Below, in pieces: positions 29,654 to 38,862 of a stretch of 64,000 nucleotides of DNA. Where the stretch lies: assembly GCF_006476605.1 (NCBI RefSeq), contig NZ_ML636806.1, forward strand, positions 106,919 through 170,918, given 5' to 3'. A model generated the notes under the pieces. That model had not been told where the DNA came from. It did not search any database and saw nothing but the letters and a program-made list of their open reading frames with translations. Position 1 is the stretch's first letter, and every line of letters begins with the position of its first letter. Source of the DNA: Brucella gallinifaecis (GTDB lineage Bacteria; Pseudomonadota; Alphaproteobacteria; Rhizobiales; Rhizobiaceae). The position numbers and the translations under genes were made by a program.

Positions 29654-29690
29654 AAAAAAAACAACAGGCCGCAATTCTTACGACCTGTTG
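29654..29690 (-). terminator. pdxY operon terminator
   Basis: On the minus strand a 10-bp stem (CAACAGGTCG/CGGCCTGTTG, one G-T pair) is followed by eight T residues, 17 bp after the pyridoxal kinase stop. Confidence 0.88.
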
Positions 29691-29706
29691 CCGCTTGCAA
29701 GAAATA

Positions 29707-30591
29707 TTATGCACGCAATCCCTTGGTTGGATGGACCAGACGTCGTGTCTGAACCATTGCCATGGGTGTGACAAGACTGGAAGCATCTGCTTCAAGCATC
29801 AACTCGTCTGCGCCGCGCTTCGCCGAACGCGCCATGATCTCGAATACGGCTGCGGTGGTGCTTTGAAGAGATTTTTCCTCAGAGAAACCCGAAAGCCTGC
29901 GCGCCAGAAACACCGCAGATGTAAGATCGCCAAGGCCATTGGTCGGACCATCGACACAGCGGTGCTCAGCCATCAGCGCCATGGTTGGCGTCAGAAGAAT
30001 ATTGCCAATACTCCCGCTCATCAATGGAAAGGCAGATGTCACCAGCGTGGTTGCCGGTCCGATATCAAGGGCAGCTTCCATCAACGCCTTGTTGTCTTCC
30101 AGCTCGACGCCGGTCAGCCATGACAATTCAAAACGATTGGGCGTCGCAATATCTGCAAGCGGCATGAGATAATCCCGGATACCGGTGGCCGTTGCTTCCG
30201 GCACATAAAGCCCTGCCTGATCACCAATCACCGGATCACAAAGATAGACCGCTTCGGGATTAAGTTCCTTGACCTTTTTAACCAGCCCCGCCACCGCTTC
30301 CGCCTGCTCGGGATGCCCGAGATAGCCAGTCAGTATCGCTCCGACTTCGCCCAGCCATGGTGCACGTTCAAGATCATGCATCAATGTTGCAAATTCCTGC
30401 GCGGGCGGGACAATCCGCCCGGCAGCACCATGTCCGGGATGCCAGGGCAACACAACCGTTGGCACAGCCCATACTGGAAAGCCAAGCGTTTCAAGAGCAA
30501 AAACAACGGCACGGTTTCCAACAGAACCGCGCACGACATGGCTTGAGATGACAATAACGGTTGTCGCATCCGAAGGCACAGGAAGCGTCAT
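29707..30591 (-). CDS. pdxY: Pyridoxal kinase
   Basis: Ribokinase-fold kinase that phosphorylates pyridoxal to PLP in the salvage pathway. It opens with VIVISSHVVRGSVGNRAVVFALETLG, the pyridoxal-kinase signature, and carries YLCDPVIGD and, near the C-terminus, the anion-hole segment GPTNGLGDLTSAVFLARRL with the catalytic Asp. Length is 294 aa. It follows the small membrane-protein gene by one base, so the two are probably translated from one mRNA. Confidence 0.92.
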   Translation of the reverse strand: MTLPVPSDATTVIVISSHVVRGSVGNRAVVFALETLGFPVWAVPTVVLPWHPGHGAAGRIVPPAQEFATLMHDLERAPWLGEVGAILTGYLGHPEQAEAVAGLVKKVKELNPEAVYLCDPVIGDQAGLYVPEATATGIRDYLMPLADIATPNRFELSWLTGVELEDNKALMEAALDIGPATTLVTSAFPLMSGSIGNILLTPTMALMAEHRCVDGPTNGLGDLTSAVFLARRLSGFSEEKSLQSTTAAVFEIMARSAKRGADELMLEADASSLVTPMAMVQTRRLVHPTKGLRA

Positions 30592-30592
30592 G

Positions 30593-30880
30593 TTAAACCT
30601 GGCTTTTCATGAGATAGGAAATCAGCCAGACGATAATCGCCAGCGTGATGATGAGGCCAAGCCACCGTCCGGCACGGGTGGCCCAGAGTTCGATTTTATC
30701 ATTTTCCGGGGCATCATGGGCAGCAAGGTGATTAGCGGTACGCGAAAACCCGCGCCGTAAAAGACCTTCAGCCCCGGTCTGTTCACGCTCCAGTCGTTCA
30801 AGAATACGCCGGGCTTCATCCTGACGCTCACGCTCCGAATTTCCACCCTCGCCTATACCCGCCTGATGGCGTTCTCCCAT
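30593..30880 (-). CDS. Small single-pass membrane protein, unknown
   Basis: A 95-residue protein I cannot name. The first 65 residues are strongly charged (ERERQDEARRILERLERE) and likely helical. A single membrane helix (about residues 71-91, LGLIITLAIIVWLISYLM) lies at the C-terminus, so it may be a tail-anchored protein with a cytoplasmic coiled segment. It is immediately upstream of pdxY with only one base between them. Confidence 0.7.
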   Translation of the reverse strand: MGERHQAGIGEGGNSERERQDEARRILERLEREQTGAEGLLRRGFSRTANHLAAHDAPENDKIELWATRAGRWLGLIITLAIIVWLISYLMKSQV

Positions 30881-31038
30881 ATTCTGCCTGCCTTCAAGAA
30901 AGACTCGTGCCCTGAATCATATCTACACAATCATGCCCGAACAGCCGTTCTGCAAGCAGAATATTGTCTACGCATACAAGTTTCACGACAGGCTTGCCAA
31001 AATCACCACCTTCGACCGCGAAAATTAGGGGCAGCGCT

Positions 31039-31310
31039 CTAGGGCCAATCGACATTCATGTTTTGAGGCGTGGTATGGACGAAAATTGTCCAGTTTCAGG
31101 AGCGAAACCGAAGGTGGAGTGTCGCTCCATCGAGGTTTAGCGACGCCAAAATGGGCAATTTGCGCCATATCCCTTTGGGACGTGGCGGATTTTGTCCCTG
31201 AATGCGTCGAAAAGCCCTCATGGTGTTCACACCACCTCGGCCTTTTCTTCTGTTCTGCGACAAAATCCGGCTCACGCCCCGCCCGAAAAATGAATGTCGA
31301 TTGGCCCTAG
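31039..31310. mobile_element. 272-bp palindromic MITE-like element at the mmsA stop
   Basis: Terminal inverted repeats (31039-31063 and 31286-31310) are identical over the first 21 bases, from CTAGGGCCAATC to ATTCAT. The interior is an imperfect palindrome too: for instance CGGATTTTGTC on one side and GACAAAATCCG on the other, and GGTGGAGTGT facing ACACCACC. Both ends carry CTAG; the right one contains the mmsA stop. There is no coding potential. The preceding 30881-31038 gap shows no gene. Confidence 0.75.
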
Positions 31311-32803
31311 CCCATCGTCGGAATGACGAACTCTGCCCCGTCCTTAACGCCAGACGGCCAACGCGAGGTGACTGTCTTGGTTTTGGTATAAAAGCGGAAT
31401 GCATCCGGGCCGTGCTGGTTGAGATCACCAAAACCGGAAGCCTTCCAGCCGCCAAAAGTGTAATAGGCAATCGGAACCGGGATTGGCACATTAATACCGA
31501 CCATGCCAACCTGAACACGGCTGGCAAAATCACGCGCAGCATCACCATCACGGGTGAAGATCGCAACGCCATTGCCATATTCATGCTCATTGGGCAAAGC
31601 GAGAGCTTCTTCATAGTTTCGGGCGCGAACAACCGAGAGAACCGGACCAAAGATTTCTTCTTTATAAATGCGCATATCCGGCGTCACATGATCGAACAGG
31701 CAGCCCCCCATATAAAAGCCGTTCTCATAGCCCTGCATCTTGAAACCGCGACCATCAACGACAAGCCTGGCACCTTCCTCAACACCAAGATCAACATAGC
31801 CGCGAATGCGCTCAAGTGCAGCCTTGGTAACAACCGGGCCATAATCAGCCGAATTGTCGGTCGAAGGTCCGATCTTGAGGGCTTCAACACGCGGGATCAG
31901 CTTTTCCATAAGACGGTTTGCCGTATCCTCCCCAACAGGCACCGCAACCGAAATCGCCATACAACGCTCGCCTGCCGATCCATAACCTGCACCAATCAAC
32001 GCATCAACCGTCTGGTCCATGTCAGCATCCGGCATGATCAGCATATGATTTTTGGCGCCACCGAAGCACTGAACGCGCTTGCCATTCGCGCAACCGCGAC
32101 CATAAATATATTGCGCAATTGGTGTCGAGCCGACAAAGCCGATTGCCTGTATATCAGGATCATCAAGCAGCGCATCAACCGCATCCTTGTCACCATTGAC
32201 GACATTGAAAATACCAGCCGGAAGGCCTGCTTCCATGAACAATTCGGCAAGGCGCATCGGCACACCCGGATCGCGCTCGGATGGCTTCAGAACAAAAGCA
32301 TTGCCGCAGGCAATTGCCGGGCCGGCTTTCCATAACGGGATCATGGCCGGGAAATTGAACGGCGTAATACCGGCAACAACTCCAAGCGGTTGACGCATCG
32401 AATAGGTGTCTATTCCAGTGCCTGCATTATCGGTAAATTCACCTTTCAGCATATGTGCAGAGCCAAGGCAGACCTCTACAACTTCCAGACCACGCTGAAT
32501 ATCGCCCTTGGCGTCAGCAATCGTCTTGCCATGTTCTCGGGCAAGCAATTCGGCAAGGCTGTCATATTCGGCTTCAACCAGTTCAAGGAACTTGCGAAGA
32601 ATACGCACACGGCGCTGTGGGTTGGTCGCAGCCCATGCTGGCTGTGCTGCCTTGGCATTTTCAACGGCTTCGCGTACTTCATCTTTTGTAGCAAGCGCCA
32701 CAGTTCCCTGAACGGTTCCATCAAGTGGCTGAAAAATATCAGCCGTGCGGCCGCTTTTACCAGAAACATGCTTGCCGCCAATGAAATGTCCGATCCTGCG
32801 CAT
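31307..32803 (-). CDS. mmsA: CoA-acylating methylmalonate-semialdehyde dehydrogenase
   Basis: Aldehyde-dehydrogenase superfamily enzyme that turns methylmalonate or malonate semialdehyde into propionyl- or acetyl-CoA in valine and inositol breakdown. Catalytic Cys281 lies in GSAGERCMAIS, with the ITPFNFPAMIPLWK cofactor segment earlier. Length is 498 aa. The start is MRRIGHFIGG (32803), with GGGAGG six bases upstream. A LysR-family regulator is divergent. The TAG stop is shared with the end of the palindromic element. Confidence 0.93.
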   Translation of the reverse strand: MRRIGHFIGGKHVSGKSGRTADIFQPLDGTVQGTVALATKDEVREAVENAKAAQPAWAATNPQRRVRILRKFLELVEAEYDSLAELLAREHGKTIADAKGDIQRGLEVVEVCLGSAHMLKGEFTDNAGTGIDTYSMRQPLGVVAGITPFNFPAMIPLWKAGPAIACGNAFVLKPSERDPGVPMRLAELFMEAGLPAGIFNVVNGDKDAVDALLDDPDIQAIGFVGSTPIAQYIYGRGCANGKRVQCFGGAKNHMLIMPDADMDQTVDALIGAGYGSAGERCMAISVAVPVGEDTANRLMEKLIPRVEALKIGPSTDNSADYGPVVTKAALERIRGYVDLGVEEGARLVVDGRGFKMQGYENGFYMGGCLFDHVTPDMRIYKEEIFGPVLSVVRARNYEEALALPNEHEYGNGVAIFTRDGDAARDFASRVQVGMVGINVPIPVPIAYYTFGGWKASGFGDLNQHGPDAFRFYTKTKTVTSRWPSGVKDGAEFVIPTMG

Positions 32804-32966
32804 CGAAATGCCTCCCATATATTGTTTCATCTGGCAGCAGATTGACTACCATCTTGCTATCTATCCTGACTCTGCAAATTCATGATTGCAATCCACTGAA
32901 AAGCGTATCCGTTGTGCGTTTTTTATAGTACGATTCTGAAACGATCACGCTCACACAGAAAATGCC

Positions 32967-33848
32967 ATGAACTGGGATGATATTCGGATATTTCTGGCTG
33001 TGGCGCGCGCAGGGCAAATACTGGGCGCGGCCAAAAGGCTCGGCATCAATCACGCGACTGTTGCACGCCGCCTGACAGCACTGGAAACGACCCTTTCGAC
33101 CACATTATTGACCCGACGCACCAATGGTTCAACACTGACTCAGGCCGGTGAGGAGTTTCTTCTGGCAGCAGAGCGTATGGAAACGGAAATGCTCTCTGCA
33201 CGCGCACAGATAGGCAATGCCGATATTGCCGTTTCCGGCACCGTTCGCATCGGCGCCCCGGATGGCTTTGGCGTCAGGTTTCTTGCCCCGCGGCTCGCAC
33301 GCCTCACGCAGCATTATCCCGACCTCACCATTCAACTGGTACCGGTTCCGCGCTCATTTTCACTCTCTCGCCGCGAAACCGATATTGCCATAACAGTTGA
33401 ACGCCCCGAGCAAGGTAGGCTGATTGCCCGCAGGCTGGTGGATTATACACTCGGTCTTTATGCCCATCGCAGCTACCTTGAAGAACATGGTACGCCACAA
33501 AACATTGAAGAGTTAAACAAGCACAGACTGATCGGTTATGTTGAAGATCTGGTGGTCAATCAATCTCTGGCCTATGCATCCGAGATCAGCCGCGACTGGA
33601 AACCGGATTTTGAAGTTTCAAGTGCATTAGGACAGGTGGAAGCCGTACGCGCAGGCGCAGGAATCGGCATTCTTCATGCATTTATCGCAAGAGCCGATCC
33701 CGACCTGATGCCACTTTTTCCAGATCGCACAATCCGCCGTGCCTATTGGCTGGCCTATCATGAATCCGCACGGTCCTTACGGCGTGTAACCGCCGTTTCA
33801 GCGCTTATTTCAGAACTGGTCGAAAACGAGAAATCGCTTTTTGGTTAG
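32967..33848 (+). CDS. LysR-family transcriptional regulator
   Basis: A 293-residue regulator. Its N-terminal winged helix-turn-helix (NWDDIRIFLAVARAG, LGINHATVARRLTALE) is followed by an effector-binding domain from about residue 90. It is divergent from mmsA over 163 bp, so mmsA is the likely target. A perfect 10-bp palindrome GATTGCAATC (32884-32893) lies in that gap and is a possible binding site (inference). The stop overlaps the stop of the convergent DUF1275 gene by two bases. Confidence 0.9.
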   Translation: MNWDDIRIFLAVARAGQILGAAKRLGINHATVARRLTALETTLSTTLLTRRTNGSTLTQAGEEFLLAAERMETEMLSARAQIGNADIAVSGTVRIGAPDGFGVRFLAPRLARLTQHYPDLTIQLVPVPRSFSLSRRETDIAITVERPEQGRLIARRLVDYTLGLYAHRSYLEEHGTPQNIEELNKHRLIGYVEDLVVNQSLAYASEISRDWKPDFEVSSALGQVEAVRAGAGIGILHAFIARADPDLMPLFPDRTIRRAYWLAYHESARSLRRVTAVSALISELVENEKSLFG

Positions 33849-34489
33849 CGAATACGCCAGTAAGTCACCATGATAACCGCAATCATAACTGCTGGAATAA
33901 GCAGCGCATCCAGACCAATAAAGGAATGCCCCAACCCGCCACACAATGCGCCGGTCATAAGAGACAGCCAAACTGAGAAATGTTGCAACCAGCGCCAACG
34001 CGGAACATCTCCACGTATATATCCGGCAAGATCAGCAGCTGAGTTGAATAACGTCCCGGTGACATAAGTCACACCAAGCCGCGCGGAACCAATTGGCTGT
34101 ACGGCAGCATTCTGCGCACCCATGGCAGCGGCAAGCATCAACACCGGATGAATCAGGTCCAGCCCAAATCGACGCAATACACAAACCAGAACAAGCACAA
34201 GCGCCACAATTGCCATGACCGCTATGCTGCCATTTTTGCCATAGGACCGAACGGCAAGGGTACCGAGAAATGCGCCGGCAAAAAACAGGCCAACCAGAGC
34301 CATAGGCAGCCAGACAATTACCCGCCCCATAATATCCGGTTGTCTGGCAATGGCGAGACCGAGCTGGGTCGTGTTGCCGCTCATGAATGAGGCAAAAAAA
34401 CCGCCCAGCTCCATAAAGGCTATCCCATCAACAAAACCCGCGGCGCCAGTCAGGGTCAATCCAAGCGACAGCTTTGAATTCGGTGTCAT
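33845..34489 (-). CDS. DUF1275 (YoaK-like) membrane protein
   Basis: Inner-membrane protein of 214 aa with about six hydrophobic helices. The N-terminal GAAGFVDGIAFMELGGFFASFMSGNTTQLGL stretch is the DUF1275 signature and SARLGVTYVTGTL follows. Function is unknown; transport has been suggested for the family. It is convergent with the LysR gene, the two stops sharing bases. Confidence 0.88.
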   Translation of the reverse strand: MTPNSKLSLGLTLTGAAGFVDGIAFMELGGFFASFMSGNTTQLGLAIARQPDIMGRVIVWLPMALVGLFFAGAFLGTLAVRSYGKNGSIAVMAIVALVLVLVCVLRRFGLDLIHPVLMLAAAMGAQNAAVQPIGSARLGVTYVTGTLFNSAADLAGYIRGDVPRWRWLQHFSVWLSLMTGALCGGLGHSFIGLDALLIPAVMIAVIMVTYWRIR

Positions 34490-34557
34490 TTTTCCAAGCT
34501 TTAAAGAAGCTGCCCGGTCTGCACAAACCGGGCCAATATAATGATTTTAATGTTTCA

Positions 34558-34812
34558 TCAGACTCGTTTGACGATCCGCAGAATAATCAAAAGAATTGCT
34601 GCGCCGATAAAGGCATTTATGATGGAGGCTATAATACCGCCACCGATCGAAAACCCGAGAAGGGGCAACAACCAGCCTGCGAAGAAGGCACCAATCACAC
34701 CGACAATGATATTGCCGATGAGTCCAAAGCCGCCACCCTGCACCACTTTTCCTGCCAGCCAGCCTGCAATAAGGCCGACAAACAAAAACACAAGAAGACT
34801 CATACCATCCAT
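34558..34812 (-). CDS. GlsB/YeaQ/YmgE family membrane protein
   Basis: Small hydrophobic protein (84 aa) with three membrane segments and the family's Gly-rich pattern GLIAGWLAGKVVQGGGFGLIGNIIVGVIGA. Members are often stress-induced (transglycosylase-associated in old annotations), without a known mechanism. The start at MDGMSLL (34812) is chosen because GGGAG lies eight to ten bases upstream; an ATG two codons earlier is too close to it. Confidence 0.85.
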   Translation of the reverse strand: MDGMSLLVFLFVGLIAGWLAGKVVQGGGFGLIGNIIVGVIGAFFAGWLLPLLGFSIGGGIIASIINAFIGAAILLIILRIVKRV

Positions 34813-34931
34813 AAGCATTTCTCCCTCTCAGAACCCATGCATCACATATCTTCTGCGAGTTGACAATGAGTCGGCTCAACAGGCAAGAGATTGTTCAATC
34901 CTGTTACATTCATTCAGATTATGATCTGAAA

Positions 34932-35456
34932 TTACGATGCAAGATGCCTGAAACAATTGACGACCTCTTCATAGACCTTGCGCTTGAAGGGAACAATCAG
35001 CTCAGGCAATTCCTGCATCGGCTTCCATGCCCATTCCTCAAATTCAGCCGTATGACCTCCCGGCGGCGGATTGATCGCAATTTCATTTTCATCGCCTTCA
35101 AAACGATAGGCAAACCATTTCTGGGTCTGTCCGCGATATTTGCCCTTGAGTGCCAGCCCGACCAGAGGTGCAGGCAGATCATAATTGATCCAGTTTGGCG
35201 CCTCTTCAAGCAATGTAACTGACTTCATACCAGTTTCTTCATACAACTCACGCAATGAGGCGACAGCGGGATCCTCCCCCTTGTCGATACCACCCTGCGG
35301 CATCTGCCAAAGCTGCGTAGCACCATCCATCTCGTCACCCGGAATGACGATGCGACGACCGGCCCAGACCAGACCGGCCTTGTTGAGAACCATCACCCCG
35401 ACGCAGGGGCGATATGGCAGGCTTTCAGGATCAACCGGGCCTTTACGCTTCGACAT
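34932..35456 (-). CDS. rppH: RNA pyrophosphohydrolase RppH (Nudix)
   Basis: Nudix hydrolase that removes pyrophosphate from the 5' end of mRNA and so starts decay; related alphaproteobacterial forms also cleave dinucleoside polyphosphates. The Nudix box [22 protein letters not shown] is intact. The N-terminal [21 protein letters not shown] and the [21 protein letters not shown] tail match RppH. Length is 174 aa from MSKRKGPV (35456), which has GGAGAT just upstream. It is downstream of ctpA but separated by a terminator. Confidence 0.93.
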   Translation of the reverse strand: MSKRKGPVDPESLPYRPCVGVMVLNKAGLVWAGRRIVIPGDEMDGATQLWQMPQGGIDKGEDPAVASLRELYEETGMKSVTLLEEAPNWINYDLPAPLVGLALKGKYRGQTQKWFAYRFEGDENEIAINPPPGGHTAEFEEWAWKPMQELPELIVPFKRKVYEEVVNCFRHLAS

Positions 35457-35495
35457 GCTATCTCCATATGCACAAGCAATTGAACAAGTATTATG

Positions 35496-35531
35496 CGACA
35501 AAAAGAAAACGCGGAAGCCTGAACTTCCGCG
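35496..35531 (-). terminator. Terminator between ctpA and rppH
   Basis: CGCGGAAG (35510-35517) pairs with CTTCCGCG (35524-35531). On the minus strand the stem is followed by TTTTCTTTTT. It lies 40 bp after the ctpA stop and 40 bp before the rppH start. Confidence 0.85.
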
Positions 35532-35571
35532 CTTGTGTTTCGAGGGTCCAGACCCCGGAGCTGATTTTCGA

Positions 35572-36900
35572 TCAGTTCAGCACACCTTTTTTCACATCTG
35601 GCGGAAATGCTGCATTTGCAACTTCCCCACGCAGAAGTTTCAGCGCTTCATTGAGCTGCACATCGTCCTTGGGTTCAAGCGGAACATAAGCAGAAGACCC
35701 CGATCCCTGATCATCTTCAGCGTTACCCTTGATGTGTCCTTTAAGCTCAGATTCACCACGCACAACATCCTGACCGAGCATTTCCGGTGGCAACGGCTGC
35801 TCAACCTTGATGTCCGGCGTAATGCCCTTGCCCTGAATCGACTTGCCCGACGGCGTGTAATAGAGCGCAGTTGTCAGGCGCAACGAGCCATTTTCGCCCA
35901 GTGGAATGATCGTCTGAACAGAACCCTTGCCAAAAGATTGTGTGCCAAGCACAGTCGCACGACGATGATCCTGCAATGCACCCGCAACAATTTCCGAAGC
36001 GCTGGCGGAACCGCCATTAATCAAAACAATCACTGGCTTGCCATCAACAAGATCACCCTTGCGCGCATCAAAGCGTGTCACATCCTGAGGGTCGCGACCA
36101 CGAGTGGAAACGATTTCGCCCTTGTCAAGGAAAGTGTCTGAAACCGCGACAGCCTGATCGAGCAAGCCACCCGGATTAAGGCGAAGATCAAGCACATAAC
36201 CTTTGAGTTTATCGCCTGGCAGCTTCTCCTGAATATCCTTGATTGCTTTTTTCAGATCATCAGCAGTCTGCTCAGTGAATGAAATAACACGCAGATAGCC
36301 GACATCATTTTCGACACGTGAACGAACAGCCTTGACCTTGATCACAGCGCGGTCGATCTTGAGCGTGATCGGCTTGTCTGCCCCCTCACGAATGAGCGTA
36401 AGCTCAATCGGGGAACCAATCTCGCCGCGCATCTTTTCAACCGCATCGCTGAGACTAAGGCCACGCACTTCCTGACCATCGATCTTGCTGATCAAATCAC
36501 CCGCCAGAACACCGGCTTTTGACGCAGGCGTATCATCAATCGGTGCAATGACCTTTACGAGATCATTGTCCATGGTGACTTCAATCCCAAGCCCACCAAA
36601 CTCACCCTTGGTCTGCACACGCATATCCTGCGCAGCCTCGGGGTTGAGATAGGACGAATGCGGATCAAGCGAGGTCAACATGCCGTTGATCGCGCTTTCC
36701 GTCAGCTTCTTGTCGTCGGGCGGAGTCACATATTGCTGGCGCACCCGCTCAAAAATATCACCGAAAAGCGCCAGGTCCTTATAGACATCGCTATCTTTTC
36801 CCGCTGCAAAAGCAGTGGAAGCAGGCGCGCCCTGAACCATCACCATAGCTGACGCACCCATCAGGGCTCCGGCGAACAGCAGCGACAGTTTACGTATCAT
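35572..36900 (-). CDS. ctpA: Carboxy-terminal processing protease CtpA (S41)
   Basis: Periplasmic serine protease. A signal peptide (about residues 1-32, ending TAFAAG) is followed by a PDZ domain (about 85-170, [24 protein letters not shown]) and the S41 catalytic domain, with the nucleophile in [15 protein letters not shown] and the base lysine in SFGKGSVQT. Length is 442 aa. The start is MIRKLSLL (36900) with AAGGACG upstream. It lies two bases after the envC stop, so the peptidoglycan-hydrolase activator and the protease are co-expressed. Confidence 0.95.
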   Translation of the reverse strand: MIRKLSLLFAGALMGASAMVMVQGAPASTAFAAGKDSDVYKDLALFGDIFERVRQQYVTPPDDKKLTESAINGMLTSLDPHSSYLNPEAAQDMRVQTKGEFGGLGIEVTMDNDLVKVIAPIDDTPASKAGVLAGDLISKIDGQEVRGLSLSDAVEKMRGEIGSPIELTLIREGADKPITLKIDRAVIKVKAVRSRVENDVGYLRVISFTEQTADDLKKAIKDIQEKLPGDKLKGYVLDLRLNPGGLLDQAVAVSDTFLDKGEIVSTRGRDPQDVTRFDARKGDLVDGKPVIVLINGGSASASEIVAGALQDHRRATVLGTQSFGKGSVQTIIPLGENGSLRLTTALYYTPSGKSIQGKGITPDIKVEQPLPPEMLGQDVVRGESELKGHIKGNAEDDQGSGSSAYVPLEPKDDVQLNEALKLLRGEVANAAFPPDVKKGVLN

Positions 36901-36902
36901 TT

Positions 36903-38225
36903 TCACGTCCTTCCAGAAAGCCGCACGGACCACCACGGGGCCGGATCAACGGGTTTTCCATCTTTTCGAAACTCAATGTAAAGCAATGGCGCCCCATTGC
37001 CCACCTCTATCGGTGCAACACTTGCGAGAAGTTTTTCACCCATTGCGCCAACAGGTTCACCCGCCAGCACAAACTGACCCTGAGCCACATCGATTCGACC
37101 CATGCCAGCCATTACGATATGATATCCACCGCCAGCATCAAGGATCAAGAGCTGCCCATAAGATCGAAATGTTCCAGCATAAAGCACAACGCCATCAGAA
37201 GGTGACGTAATCGTGGCAGCAGGCAAGGTTTCAACCACCTGCCCCATCATATTGCCGCCGATACCATCCTTTTGAGCAAAATGACGAATTGTCTTGCCGG
37301 CAGCAGGCAGAGCCAGCTTTCCCTGCAAGGATGCAAAATCAAGCTGCGCATGGAGACGATTCTCGTCAGGCGTTGATTCTCCTGCCCTTTCCTGTGCTTT
37401 TGCAAGCCGTTCTGCCTCGGCCTTGCGCACAGCATCAGCCGCATTACGCACGCCTGCCATCTGCTGATCAAGCCCATCAATAAGTTCCTTGAGGCTGCCA
37501 GCGCGGTCTGCCAGTTCTTCAGAGCGCTTGCGCTGCGCCTCAATTTCCTGCTCGGATTGTAATTGCAATTTCTTCTTTTCTTCAAGAAGAAGTGATTGAC
37601 GTTTCTGCTCTTCCGCCTGTTGTATACGCGCTGTCTTGAGCCGGTCCTGCTCCTGAACAATAGAAGCGGTGACACGTTGCATATCCTGCAAATCGCCCGT
37701 CAGTTCGTTCACCTGCCCACGCATTTCAGGCACGACCGCACCGAGCAAAACCGCACTGCGAACGGATGCAAGCGCATCATCGGGCCGCACAAGAATAGCG
37801 GGCGGCGGATTTAATCCCATGCGCTGCAATGCGGCCAGAACTTCTGCCAACACACTGCGACGGGCGCGTAACGAGTTACGAATACCGTCTTCCTGCTCAC
37901 GCAGGGAGATGAGCTTGTCAGCACTTTCAGCAATATCATGCTGCAATTTCTTATCCGTTTTGGCTGACTGGATAAGGGCTGCCGTAATCGTTGCCTGATC
38001 TTTTTTAAGGCTGGATATCTCATCTTCAAGCTGTTCAAGCTTCTCACCCGTAACAGACAGCTCTTTGCTAAGCTGCTCATATTCGCTTGCAGCCTGATCA
38101 CGCTGCTGCTGAAGCGCTGCCTGCGCAAAAACTGGCGACACTGCGGATATAAAGAAAGTCGCAACAAAGCCCATCCGCAGCAAGGCAGACAAACAAGGCT
38201 TTGAGAAAATGCGAACAGGATTCAT
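36903..38225 (-). CDS. envC: EnvC-like murein hydrolase activator
   Basis: Exported 440-residue protein with a signal peptide (ending VFAQA), a long coiled coil (about 37-260, rich in Glu/Gln/Lys) and a C-terminal LytM/M23 domain (about 320-440). The M23 zinc ligands HxxxD and HxH are not both present (HFAQKDG and YHIVMAG instead), which is the degenerate state of EnvC proteins that activate amidases rather than cut peptidoglycan. It is followed immediately by ctpA. Confidence 0.9.
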   Translation of the reverse strand: MNPVRIFSKPCLSALLRMGFVATFFISAVSPVFAQAALQQQRDQAASEYEQLSKELSVTGEKLEQLEDEISSLKKDQATITAALIQSAKTDKKLQHDIAESADKLISLREQEDGIRNSLRARRSVLAEVLAALQRMGLNPPPAILVRPDDALASVRSAVLLGAVVPEMRGQVNELTGDLQDMQRVTASIVQEQDRLKTARIQQAEEQKRQSLLLEEKKKLQLQSEQEIEAQRKRSEELADRAGSLKELIDGLDQQMAGVRNAADAVRKAEAERLAKAQERAGESTPDENRLHAQLDFASLQGKLALPAAGKTIRHFAQKDGIGGNMMGQVVETLPAATITSPSDGVVLYAGTFRSYGQLLILDAGGGYHIVMAGMGRIDVAQGQFVLAGEPVGAMGEKLLASVAPIEVGNGAPLLYIEFRKDGKPVDPAPWWSVRLSGRT

Positions 38226-38323
38226 TATGCGCTACATCAGAAACAAAGAAGGCCACACTAGCCTGATTAGCATTAAGGAAATGTTAGCCATAAGAGTTTC
38301 ATAGCATTTTTAACCTGCCCCCA

Positions 38324-38338
38324 GAGTCCTGACCCTAA
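38324..38338. repeat. Single MITE-like end at the rlmH stop
   Basis: On the minus strand the rlmH stop reads TTAGGGTCAGGACTC, matching 13 of 15 bases of the terminal repeat of the element at 13067-13334. The similarity stops there and no partner end is found in the 110-bp gap, so it is either a remnant or chance. Confidence 0.45.
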
Positions 38339-38841
38339 GACCGATGATAAGGATGTCCTGCGAGAATGGTAGCGGCGCGGTATAATTGTTCAGCAATCAA
38401 AATACGGGCGATCTGATGCGGCCATGTCAACTCTCCCAGAGCGAGAACCAGATCCGCACGGGAACGCAAAGAAGGATCATGCCCATCCGGTCCACCAATA
38501 GCGACAATAAGCTGACGCTTGCCATCATCACGCATACGGCCAATGCGTTGGGCAAAAGCTTCCGAGCCAAGCGTCTTGCCACGCTCGTCAAGCAGGATAA
38601 GGGCAACTCCCCCTGAGCCGGCCCCTGAGCTGGCATTGCCGATTGCGTCATGGATGCGCTGCGCTTCTTCAACCTTGCGCAGATCCGCCGTTTGTCCGCG
38701 GCTTTCCGGGATTTCACTCACGCCGGTGAATTCCAGCCCAAGTGGCGGTCCTGCCTTGGAAAAGCGGTCAAAATAACGCTCAGCCAACTCCCGTTCGGGG
38801 CCGGTTTTCATCCGGCCCACGGCCATTACACTCACACGCAT
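38335..38841 (-). CDS. rlmH: 23S rRNA pseudouridine-1915 N3-methyltransferase
   Basis: SPOUT-family methyltransferase acting on pseudouridine 1915 of 23S rRNA in the assembled ribosome. The trefoil-knot region with LILLDERGKTLGSEAFA, IGGPDGHD and ALGELTWPHQIARILIAEQLYRA is characteristic. Length is 168 aa. It is downstream of rsfS by 21 bp, the common order. Confidence 0.95.
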   Translation of the reverse strand: MRVSVMAVGRMKTGPERELAERYFDRFSKAGPPLGLEFTGVSEIPESRGQTADLRKVEEAQRIHDAIGNASSGAGSGGVALILLDERGKTLGSEAFAQRIGRMRDDGKRQLIVAIGGPDGHDPSLRSRADLVLALGELTWPHQIARILIAEQLYRAATILAGHPYHRS

Positions 38842-38862
38842 TACGCCCTCTTTACGACTTGA

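Noticed and set aside
31202..32335. 377-codon frame opposite mmsA
   Set aside because: A shadow of the mmsA gene that starts inside the palindromic element.
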